Positions 1 through 4,937 of a DNA stretch of 7,016 nt are shown piece after piece. Location of the stretch: NCBI GenBank assembly GCA_021846695.1, contig JAJZWN010000065.1, forward strand, positions 1 through 7,016, in the 5' to 3' direction. A program made the translations under genes and the position numbers. The DNA comes from Thermoplasmata archaeon. GTDB taxonomy: Archaea > Thermoplasmatota > Thermoplasmata > Thermoplasmatales > Thermoplasmataceae. Below the pieces are notes generated by a model. It did not search any database. It was given only the letters and a program-made list of their open reading frames with translations, and had not been told where the DNA came from. Each line of letters begins with the position of its first letter. Positions within the stretch are counted from its first letter, which is position 1.

Positions 1-437
1 AAAATTCCACCATCTTCTAAAAGTTTATAGAAATTTTCGTATACATTTGATAGGTTATTCTGCGGTATCCAGTGCAATGCAGTTGTGGATACTATTGCAT
101 CAAAGCCTTTACCTGCAAGATCTGTTGCCCATGCATTTCCTTTAAGGTCATATTCAAGTATCTTTACCCTGGAACCATATATAGATGTATTATTTTTAGC
201 CAGCTTCAACAGTACCGGGTCATAATCTATTGAATATATAGACGCATTTTTGAATCTCTCTGCGAGCCTTACAGTAAATGAAGCGGGACCACATCCGGCA
301 TCCAGTATTCTATTAATCTCTGGATGTGTTTCTTCGATTATATCCATCATAAATGAAAATCGTTCCTCCCTCATCTCTATAAGTGCGTTTTGCTGCAGTT
401 CCCAGCTTGACAGGAATTCATTATAATTTATAACCAT
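1..437 (-). CDS. Class I SAM-dependent methyltransferase (3' end beyond window)
   Basis: Reading the minus strand from the ATG at 435-437 gives 145 uninterrupted codons running off the left edge, so the C-terminal part is missing. Seen: motif I ILDAGCGPASFTVRLAERF near residues 43-61, the glycine-rich SAM-binding loop; an acidic strand-2 end, IYSIDYDP, near residue 70, expected to hold the ribose hydroxyls; and GFDAIVSTTALHWIP near residue 115, matching motif II/post-II of the Methyltransf_11/25 fold. The TALHWIP stretch recalls trans-aconitate and related small-molecule methyltransferases, but the substrate cannot be read from this part. It is expected to be soluble and cytoplasmic. The start is supported by an A/T-rich box A centred about 26 nt upstream, no Shine-Dalgarno, and no upstream in-frame start before non-coding sequence, so the message is probably leaderless. 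It is divergent from the permease at 642, which does not by itself link their functions. Family assignment is firm, substrate unknown. Confidence 0.88.
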   Translation of the reverse strand, partial: MVINYNEFLSSWELQQNALIEMREERFSFMMDIIEETHPEINRILDAGCGPASFTVRLAERFKNASIYSIDYDPVLLKLAKNNTSIYGSRVKILEYDLKGNAWATDLAGKGFDAIVSTTALHWIPQNNLSNVYENFYKLLEDGGI

Positions 438-456
438 ATAAGTCGAATAATAATAT

Positions 457-473
457 CGAAATTAAATTTTGCT
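457..473 (-). promoter_or_regulatory. Archaeal promoter of the methyltransferase gene
   Basis: On the minus strand the sequence AGCAAAATTTAATTTC gives a purine/A-rich BRE-like stretch followed by an A/T box (TTTAATTT) centred roughly 26 nt before the ATG at 437. That is the normal box A distance to a transcription start at or next to the start codon. No Shine-Dalgarno precedes the ATG, in keeping with a leaderless transcript. Confidence 0.5.
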
Positions 474-577
474 AATTATGCCCCTAATCCTATATGTATA
501 TAGGCCTTCCAGGTATTCATGGATATGTGCCTGCCAGATCATAAAATTATTGTATAGTATTCTCTTATTGTAAAAAT

Positions 578-589
578 TATACATGTATA
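578..589. repeat. Perfect 12-bp palindrome TATACATGTATA
   Basis: A perfect dyad (TATACATGTATA) lies in the divergent intergenic region, its proximal edge about 52 nt upstream of the permease start and about 22 bp upstream of that gene's TATA box. The position suits an upstream operator for the permease, although the composition is A/T-rich and a chance palindrome is possible. Confidence 0.3.
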
Positions 590-602
590 TAATAAAACAA
601 TT

Positions 603-618
603 CGCAAAAGCTTATATA
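603..618 (+). promoter_or_regulatory. BRE/TATA promoter of the APC permease
   Basis: CGCAAAAG followed by CTTATATA is a textbook archaeal BRE plus box A. The TATA centre (about 615) lies 27 nt before the ATG at 642, so transcription should begin at or within a few bases of the start codon. No Shine-Dalgarno is present between the box and the ATG. Confidence 0.75.
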
Positions 619-620
619 CA

Positions 621-635
621 TTAGTGCCATACTAA
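621..635. promoter_or_regulatory. Operator-like palindrome TTAGT-N5-ACTAA (permease copy)
   Basis: TTAGTGCCATACTAA is a perfect inverted repeat of 5-bp arms with a 5-bp spacer. It lies between the TATA box (611-618) and the start codon (642), where a bound protein would obstruct RNA polymerase loading. The same arms and spacer length recur at 3858-3872 before the ABC ATPase operon; read on the minus strand, the two sites agree at 12 of 15 positions. A 15-bp dyad is the usual size of archaeal Lrp/AsnC-family sites, so a feast/famine regulator is a plausible binder. A metal-dependent DtxR-type regulator, whose sites also use TTAG/CTAA-like arms, is an alternative. Confidence 0.6.
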
Positions 636-641
636 TTTCAT

Positions 642-2204
642 ATGGTAGATAATAAAACAAAACAATATTCTAACCGGCTGATGACTGGGCAGGTTGGAAC
701 ATGGGGCGCAATAGCTGAGGAAATATCTGCTATGGCACCTGCATGCGATTCAATAGCATTTGTCGTATCATCGGCAGTCTTTGCATTTTTCCTTACGCCA
801 TTATCCTTTATTATTGCGACATTGACAATGTTCCTGGAAGTAAATACTTTATACCATTTATCAAAGAGGCATGCCAGTGCTGGTGGATATTATGGATATA
901 TAGCAAATGCATTTGGGCCCGTTCCAGCAATAAGCGCAGGGTTGATGTATCCAATGTATCAGACAGTTAGTACAGCAGCTATTCCGGTATTCGTAGCTGG
1001 TGTAGTCCTGCCTGGTGTTGTAATGTACTTTCTCGGAGTAGGAATGCCCGCATGGATATGGATACCTTTTATCCTGGCATTTATTATAGTCCCTATTGTC
1101 ATTGCCATTGTCGGGATAAGGCCACAGATGAAATACATACGTGTAGCTGGATTCTTTGAAATTATTTTCCTCGCGGTGCTTTCAGCTATTATAATAATAA
1201 AGGCGCCGGACAACACATTGAATGTATTCAATCCTTTTGCGTGGCCCCAGTACAGTTCATGGTTTGCCCCTGAAGGGGGAGTTTTTACTGGAGTAGGGCT
1301 GGGAATGATATTCGGGCTTACCAGCTTTATCGGATATGGTGGCTCTGCACCACTTGGCGAGGAAGCCACAAATCCCAAGGCAATTACAAGATCGCTTACT
1401 TTTGGCCTTTTTATTGTAGGCATAGTAATGACAGAAGTAGCATATGCACAGATAGTTGGTTGGGGAATACCCCTGATGCAAACATTCAGTTCAAGTGGAA
1501 TTCCTGGAATTATTGTTGCCACTACGTATACTGGAATAGTAGGTGGTGTGATGTTTGCACTGGTGGCATTCAATTCAGCCTTTTCTGATGGCGTTGCAAT
1601 GCAGGCAAACGCGGGACGTGTTTATTTTGCCATGGGCAGGGATGGAATCATACCAAAATTCTTTTCATTTATACATAAAAAATATGTTACGCCTTCAAAG
1701 GCATTAATATTTGTAGGTGTGGTTTCATCTATAGTGGCGGTGCTATCAACTTTCATTGTAGCTATGGGTGCAGGGGTAAGCCCCTATGCCCTGATGGATA
1801 ATAAGGCAAGTGACCCTGTAATAATAAAAGCCCTCACAGATACATTCCAGTTTCTCACAACCATGGCCCTTGCCGGATTAATTATAACACATATTCTCCT
1901 TAATACAAGTGTAATGACAATGTTTAGAAGATTGAAAGAGAAACATACTGGTATACGTGATGTTGTATTGCATATGACCCAGCATTATCTATTCCCTTCT
2001 ATAGCAACAGTAATATTTATCTTTGTTCTTTACGAGTCCATTGTACCGCCGGTGTATCCCATTACATATGCTATACTTATCATAGGTGTTTATACTGTAT
2101 TTTCGGTAGTATACGCACTTTATATAAAATATAAAAAGCCGGAGCTGGCAAAAAAGGCAGGTAAGTATGTAAATATTGTAGATGAAGAACACGACAAGAG
2201 TTAG
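642..2204 (+). CDS. APC-superfamily amino-acid permease
   Basis: A 520-residue polytopic membrane protein, the normal length for the amino acid-polyamine-organocation (APC) superfamily, expected to have about 12 helices in the cytoplasmic membrane and to import amino acids with H+ or Na+. Seen: an N-terminal AIAEEISAMAPACDSIAF segment corresponding to the broken helix 1; ASAGGYYGYIANAFGP near residues 78-93, matching the (S/A)GGxYxY signature of helix 3; GYGGSAPLGEEATNPKAI near 232-249, the family's helix 6 unwound region and E-E-A/T-x-N-P loop; NAGRVYFAMGRDGIIPKFF near 324-342, the helix 8 to loop signature; and a charged C-terminal tail. Substrate specificity cannot be read. The ATG is 27 nt after a strong TATA box, so it is leaderless. 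The stop overlaps the stop of the convergent ABC ATPase gene by 3 nt. The operator-like palindrome in its promoter is shared with that ATPase operon, suggesting joint control of amino-acid and peptide uptake. Confidence 0.9.
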   Translation: MVDNKTKQYSNRLMTGQVGTWGAIAEEISAMAPACDSIAFVVSSAVFAFFLTPLSFIIATLTMFLEVNTLYHLSKRHASAGGYYGYIANAFGPVPAISAGLMYPMYQTVSTAAIPVFVAGVVLPGVVMYFLGVGMPAWIWIPFILAFIIVPIVIAIVGIRPQMKYIRVAGFFEIIFLAVLSAIIIIKAPDNTLNVFNPFAWPQYSSWFAPEGGVFTGVGLGMIFGLTSFIGYGGSAPLGEEATNPKAITRSLTFGLFIVGIVMTEVAYAQIVGWGIPLMQTFSSSGIPGIIVATTYTGIVGGVMFALVAFNSAFSDGVAMQANAGRVYFAMGRDGIIPKFFSFIHKKYVTPSKALIFVGVVSSIVAVLSTFIVAMGAGVSPYALMDNKASDPVIIKALTDTFQFLTTMALAGLIITHILLNTSVMTMFRRLKEKHTGIRDVVLHMTQHYLFPSIATVIFIFVLYESIVPPVYPITYAILIIGVYTVFSVVYALYIKYKKPELAKKAGKYVNIVDEEHDKS

Positions 2205-2938
2205 ATTCTCCTGTGATAATCTGGAGAATATTTTATTAATTCTTTTGTGAAATCATGTAGTGGGGCATTCATTATATTATCAGTATAATCCTCCTCTATT
2301 ATTTTTCCGTGGTTCAGAATATAAACATAGTCTGAAGCAAAAGCAATCCTGTTAATATCGTGGTCTATATAAATTATTGATATGTTTTTCTTCAATTGCT
2401 TGAGAAAATTTAATGTTTTAAAGAGCGTAATTGAATCCATCATGGAAAAGGCTTCGTCCAGGACTATAAACTCAGGTTCAGGGATTATTGATATGGCCAG
2501 TGCAAGTTTCTGCAGTTCTCCTCCGGACAATGAATGTCCGTAACGTTCCCTGTAGGAGCCATAATCCATCCCTGCCATCTCCAGCTTTTCAATAGCATCG
2601 CCCATTTCTACATTATTGATGCTTGCAGCGGTTGCAAGATGCCATTCTACAGTTTTTACAGGATTCATTGATATGTATGGGTCCTGAAATACATATCTGA
2701 CAGACTCTGGAGTTCTAACCGGTGAATTATTGTAAAGGATTTGCCCTGCATAATCGGTATCGTATCCGCTTATTATGTTAGCCAGTGTTGTCTTTCCTGA
2801 TCCTGATGATCCGGTAATCCCGCTGATGATATTGTTCCGGAATGTTGTAGATATATTATCCAGTGCATATAAATCATGATATTTCATATATCCTGATCGT
2901 ATCTTATAAACTTTTGATATGCCATCAAGCTGTATCAT
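2201..2938 (-). CDS. Peptide/nickel-type ABC transporter ATPase (OppF/DppF-like)
   Basis: A 245-residue nucleotide-binding subunit with all catalytic motifs in canonical form: Walker A GSSGSGKTT (43-51), Q-loop FQDPYISMNP (Q85), signature LSGGE (137-141), Walker B FIVLDEA (157-163, catalytic E162) and H-loop IIYIDHD (H193). The FQDPY-x-S-x-NP Q-loop wording is typical of the OppF/DppF/NikE subgroup that energises oligopeptide, dipeptide or nickel import from the cytoplasmic face. It lacks the C-terminal oligopeptide (HPY) extension found in many OppF proteins and so is short for that group. It overlaps the upstream ATPase gene by 14 nt and has a GGTGG ribosome site 4 nt before its ATG, so the two are co-translated and should form an ATPase heterodimer. 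No membrane subunits or substrate-binding protein occur in this window; they must be encoded elsewhere if this is an importer. Its 3' end overlaps the permease stop and carries that gene's probable terminator hairpin. Confidence 0.88.
   Translation of the reverse strand: MIQLDGISKVYKIRSGYMKYHDLYALDNISTTFRNNIISGITGSSGSGKTTLANIISGYDTDYAGQILYNNSPVRTPESVRYVFQDPYISMNPVKTVEWHLATAASINNVEMGDAIEKLEMAGMDYGSYRERYGHSLSGGELQKLALAISIIPEPEFIVLDEAFSMMDSITLFKTLNFLKQLKKNISIIYIDHDINRIAFASDYVYILNHGKIIEEDYTDNIMNAPLHDFTKELIKYSPDYHRRI
2205..2245 (+). terminator. Hairpin plus T-rich tract, probable terminator of the APC permease
   Basis: Directly after the permease stop, ATTCTCC (2205-2211) pairs perfectly with GGAGAAT (2223-2229) across an 11-nt loop, and the stem is followed on the plus strand by a T-rich stretch (ATTTTATTAATTCTTTT). 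This is the form of an intrinsic terminator. It lies wholly within the last codons of the convergent ABC ATPase gene. On the minus strand the stem is not followed by a T-run, so it should act for the permease only. Confidence 0.5.
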
Positions 2939-3827
2939 TTTTCCACCCCGGATAATTTATGCAGCGTACTCCATGGTTATTTATAGTTCTGTATACAACC
3001 TCTGTTTCACATTCCTTAGTCCAGTACCTGCAATTATTGATAAATACACATCCAACGTGTTTTTTATTGTCTATTTCTATATATTCTCTATTGCGGTTTG
3101 AATATAATGGTACATATTTCAGTAGCGTGTCAGTATATGGGTGAAATGGCGCATCAAGTATGCTTGAATATTCACCATCCTCTATTATTTCTCCACCATA
3201 GAGTATGTAAACTCTGTCACATACCTGGAATAATGCGTTTACATCGTTGCTGGAAAAAAGTACAGAAGCTTTCTTTTTAATAGTTTTTAACATGGCAAGA
3301 AGGTTATATGTGGATATTGAATCAAGCCCTGTTGTAGGCTCATCAAGCACAAGCAATTCGGGATTTGTAAGCAAAGCCATGGCAATAACCACACGATGCC
3401 TCATTCCATCACTTAACTGGATAGCTTTCATATTAAATATTTCAGGGTCAAGGTTCAGTTCTTTGAATAATAACCGCACATATTCCTTATCAAAGGATTT
3501 CCAGTCATAAAGCTTGCCTATCTGAAAATTTACCGTTTTGAGTGGCTTCAGGCTGTTAAAAGAATCCTGTTTAACATAAATAGCCACACGCCTGTATTTT
3601 CCATAATTTTCCTTCCTGTATATGCTTTTTCCATTGTACAGAACATCTCCTTCACTGGCATATATATCTCCCATAATGGATTTCATAAGTGTAGTTTTTC
3701 CGGAACCATTTGCACCCAGTACACCAACTATTTCATGGTCTTCAACATGCATATTTATATTTTTTAAAATCCCTGTATATTTTTTATCGCTGTAATAGCC
3801 AGAATGAAGGTTATTGACCTGAAGCAT
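2925..3827 (-). CDS. Peptide-type ABC transporter ATPase with Fe-S-like C-terminal domain (OppD/DppD-like)
   Basis: A 300-residue ATPase with Walker A GANGSGKTT (38-46), Q-loop Q87, signature LSDGM (138-142), Walker B LLVLDEP (158-164, E163) and D-loop GLD (167-169). The signature and following RHRVVIAMALL match the OppD/DppD form S-G-G-M-R-Q-R except that its first Gly is Asp (D140). The H-loop reads SSND, with Asn194 (AAC) where the family has His. The C-terminal extension holds four cysteines (C260, C266, C273, C289; spacing C-x5-C-x6-C-x15-C) matching the OppD oligopeptide C-terminal domain, shown to bind a [4Fe-4S] cluster in mycobacterial OppD. It is first gene of an operon with the OppF-like ATPase, with which it should pair. 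The ATG has no Shine-Dalgarno and a TATA box about 25 nt upstream, so it is leaderless. Oligopeptide import is the best guess; other substrates of this ABC class (nickel, sugars) are possible. Confidence 0.87.
   Translation of the reverse strand: MLQVNNLHSGYYSDKKYTGILKNINMHVEDHEIVGVLGANGSGKTTLMKSIMGDIYASEGDVLYNGKSIYRKENYGKYRRVAIYVKQDSFNSLKPLKTVNFQIGKLYDWKSFDKEYVRLLFKELNLDPEIFNMKAIQLSDGMRHRVVIAMALLTNPELLVLDEPTTGLDSISTYNLLAMLKTIKKKASVLFSSNDVNALFQVCDRVYILYGGEIIEDGEYSSILDAPFHPYTDTLLKYVPLYSNRNREYIEIDNKKHVGCVFINNCRYWTKECETEVVYRTINNHGVRCINYPGWKNDTA
2943..2949 (-). promoter_or_regulatory. Shine-Dalgarno site (GGGGTGG) for the OppF-like gene
   Basis: Minus-strand GGGGTGG ends 4 nt before the ATG at 2938 and lies inside the last codons of the upstream ATPase. 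It fixes the start of the downstream gene and contrasts with the leaderless first gene. The same element at the same spacing precedes the TTG start at 4934. Confidence 0.65.
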
Positions 3828-3845
3828 AAAAGTTAATCAGGGGAG

Positions 3846-3857
3846 TATATATAAATA
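3846..3857 (-). promoter_or_regulatory. TATA promoter of the ABC ATPase operon
   Basis: On the minus strand, ATTTATATATA lies 19-30 nt before the ATG at 3827, with its T/A core centred about 25 nt upstream. No Shine-Dalgarno follows, so the transcript is probably leaderless. The box abuts the operator-like palindrome 3858-3872, which occupies the BRE side. Confidence 0.65.
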
Positions 3858-3872
3858 TTAGTAATATACTAA
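3858..3872. promoter_or_regulatory. Operator-like palindrome TTAGT-N5-ACTAA (ABC copy)
   Basis: TTAGTAATATACTAA is a perfect 5+5+5 inverted repeat immediately upstream of the TATA box of the ATPase operon. It is the second copy of the element found at 621-635 before the amino-acid permease. Here it lies on the upstream side of the TATA box, a position compatible either with activation by recruiting TBP/TFB or with occlusion of the BRE. An Lrp/AsnC-type regulator is the favoured but unproven binder. Confidence 0.6.
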
Positions 3873-3938
3873 TAATTATGCCGGGGTTCTCAGAAAGTGT
3901 TTTCAATCTACATTAATAATTATCATCAAAATATTACT

Positions 3939-3972
3939 CTAATTACAATTAGACTAATCTGAATTAGACTAA
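3939..3972. repeat. Cluster of alternating CTAAT/ATTAG half-sites
   Basis: Within 34 bp there are two exact direct copies of AATTAGACTAA (3947-3957 and 3962-3972; 15 bp apart), each containing the near-palindrome TTAG-A-CTAA. Their parts also form inverted pairs: CTAATT-AC-AATTAG (3939-3952) and CTAAT-CTGA-ATTAG (3954-3967). The arms match those of the TTAGT/ACTAA operators, and the cluster lies 67 bp upstream of the nearer one, on the promoter side of the ABC operon. It could be an extended or auxiliary binding array for the same regulator, or the remains of the promoter of the decayed ORF to its right. Confidence 0.45.
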
Positions 3973-3974
3973 AA

Positions 3975-4130
3975 CAACTTTTATTTTTAGCATTTCTGAT
4001 CAAAAACCCTGGTATTTCTTCACGATCCCGGTGATTTATATATGGTAAAGACTCTGGATTTTTGTCATTCAATCCATTAATATTCGGAGCAACCTAACAA
4101 ATGTTGATTTAAGCAACTTTTATTGCATTT
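3975..4130. repeat. Imperfect direct repeat CAACTTTTATT...GCATTT
   Basis: CAACTTTTATT followed by GCATTT occurs at 3975-3995 (with four extra bases, TTTA, before GCATTT) and at 4114-4130. The copies are about 139 bp apart in the gene-poor region. They may be remnants of a duplication; the second copy lies inside the decayed reading frame. The low-complexity composition makes this weak. Confidence 0.25.
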
Positions 4131-4299
4131 ATGGAATTTAAATTATCAATATATAAGTGCGACTGTAAGAAAAATTTCTGGTCTTTAGTATGACAGGCTA
4201 TGGGCAACTACAGAAGAATTTTGGTTAAAATTGTTATACAAGAAATATAAATATGGTGGACTAGAAAAGAATTGTGCAAATATCAGGTTAAAATTATGA
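4042..4299 (+). pseudogene. Decayed small ORF with three in-frame stops, possible transposase or HTH remnant
   Basis: One reading frame from the ATG at 4042 to the TGA at 4297-4299 spans 86 codons and looks protein-like except for three internal stops: TAA (4078-4080), TGA (4105-4107) and TAG (4186-4188). The pieces are MVKTLDFCHSIH, YSEQPNKC, a middle part ending ISATVRKISGL, and a last part starting YDRLWATTEEFW and ending in a basic tail. The stretch ISATVRKISGL-stop-YDRLW has the rhythm of a helix-turn-helix as seen at the N-terminus of many transposases and small regulators. Each stop is one substitution from a sense codon. A TATA-like TTTATATA lies directly before the ATG. No match to a named family is claimed; it could also be non-coding sequence that happens to translate well. 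The rest of 3873-4300 shows no intact gene on either strand. Confidence 0.35.
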
Positions 4300-4315
4300 T
4301 TAGCCTTTAAACTAA
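4300..4315. promoter_or_regulatory. Imperfect third copy of the TTAG...CTAA element
   Basis: TTAGCCTTTAAACTAA has TTAG and CTAA arms separated by 8 bp, one base longer and with one arm mismatch compared with the 15-bp operators. It ends 3 nt before the TATA box of the membrane-protein pair, the same arrangement as at the ABC operon. It is included as a candidate weaker site. Confidence 0.3.
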
Positions 4316-4328
4316 ATATTTTTATACG
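4316..4328 (+). promoter_or_regulatory. TATA promoter of the tandem membrane-protein pair
   Basis: ATATTTTTATACG gives a box A (TTTTTATA, 4319-4326) centred about 24 nt before the ATG at 4347 but only 15 nt before the in-frame TTG at 4338. This spacing is the main reason to prefer the ATG as start. No Shine-Dalgarno is visible. Confidence 0.55.
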
Positions 4329-4346
4329 CATATATGATTGATCAGA

Positions 4347-4937
4347 ATGTCACAGAGTGGAACACCTGGCGTGACACTGGATAGTAGATTTAACATGCGG
4401 AATTCATTTATCCGGGGATTTGCAATGCTAATAGTTCCACCTGTATTACTTGTTATAATTCTACTTGCCCATAATTTCTATTTCCTGGAATATTTTCATG
4501 TAGTAGCCGGGTCAATGTGGACGGGAATGGATCTCATACTGGGAATATTTTTTTCCTATGTTATGAGGGGATTGGATAATTTCGAAAAAACCAGAATTTC
4601 CATGAGGTTAACTCCAACAATGCTGTATTTTATGCCCGCAATATCAGCATCAACGATCACAGCCGGCATATATACAGCCATAGCACTACACATACCCTTT
4701 TCATCTCCATATATCGTAGCTGCTCTTGTTATATCTGCAATTCTCTTTGTTGAAGGGATAGGAATTTTTCTCCCAAACGAACTCCGTGTTTATAACGAAA
4801 TTCTACATGGTGCAAAGAACACAGAAAAAATTGTGCGGTTAACAATGTTAAACCTTAAATTATCCCTGGTACAGGTAATATTCCAGATCGCTATAATTCT
4901 GGTTATGGCACATTTCGCAGTGGGGGTGGATTTTTGA
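4347..4937 (+). CDS. Five-helix membrane protein of unknown function, paralogue 1
   Basis: A 196-residue protein I do not recognise. Seen: a polar N-terminus of about 25 residues, then five hydrophobic segments at roughly 26-46, 50-73, 84-108, 115-137 and 169-190. Helix 2 carries H51-V-V-A-G-S-M-W58-T-G-M-D62-L-I-L-G, and before and within helix 3 is R-L-T-P-T-M-L-Y-F-M-P-A. Both motifs recur in the next gene, so the two are a tandem duplication and probably assemble together. A conserved His followed by Gly and Trp in a helix is reminiscent of haem- or metal-ligating membrane proteins, but this is speculation. The start was set at ATG 4347 from TATA spacing; an in-frame TTG at 4338 would add three residues. 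The stop overlaps the next gene's start codon by 4 nt, so the pair is translationally coupled. Confidence 0.72.
   Translation: MSQSGTPGVTLDSRFNMRNSFIRGFAMLIVPPVLLVIILLAHNFYFLEYFHVVAGSMWTGMDLILGIFFSYVMRGLDNFEKTRISMRLTPTMLYFMPAISASTITAGIYTAIALHIPFSSPYIVAALVISAILFVEGIGIFLPNELRVYNEILHGAKNTEKIVRLTMLNLKLSLVQVIFQIAIILVMAHFAVGVDF
4925..4936 (+). promoter_or_regulatory. Shine-Dalgarno site and TTG start of paralogue 2
   Basis: GGTGG at 4925-4929, within a GGGGGTGG run, is followed after 4 nt by TTG at 4934, which overlaps the TGA of the upstream gene as TTGA. The identical motif and spacing before the ATG at 2938 supports TTG as the true initiation codon, in preference to the later in-frame ATG (the thirteenth codon). 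Confidence 0.6.

Noticed and set aside
472..488. Two CTAAT half-sites 12 bp apart before the methyltransferase promoter
   Set aside because: They match operator arms but form no palindrome, and pentamers of this composition are common in A/T-rich DNA.
591..660. Direct repeat AATAAAACAA at 591-600 and 651-660
   Set aside because: Low-complexity A-rich decamer; the second copy is within the first codons of the permease and no symmetry or regular spacing supports a role.
959..1573. A 204-codon open frame on the minus strand inside the permease gene
   Set aside because: It is antisense to well-conserved APC motifs, its translation is rich in Pro/Thr/Ile typical of reverse-strand shadow, and no promoter or ribosome site precedes it.
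2919..3510. Several plus-strand frames of 60-87 codons opposite the OppD-like ATPase
   Set aside because: All lie antisense to Walker, signature or cysteine-domain codons of an unmistakable gene and none has recognisable domains or a convincing start.
4131..4193. A 20-codon ORF starting MEFKLSIYKCDC in the gene-poor region
   Set aside because: Too short, no ribosome site, and the overlapping interrupted frame 4042-4299 explains the region's protein-like composition better.
4338..4346. In-frame TTG at 4338 as start of the first membrane paralogue
   Set aside because: It is only about 15 nt from the TATA box and lacks a Shine-Dalgarno; ATG 4347 fits promoter spacing better.
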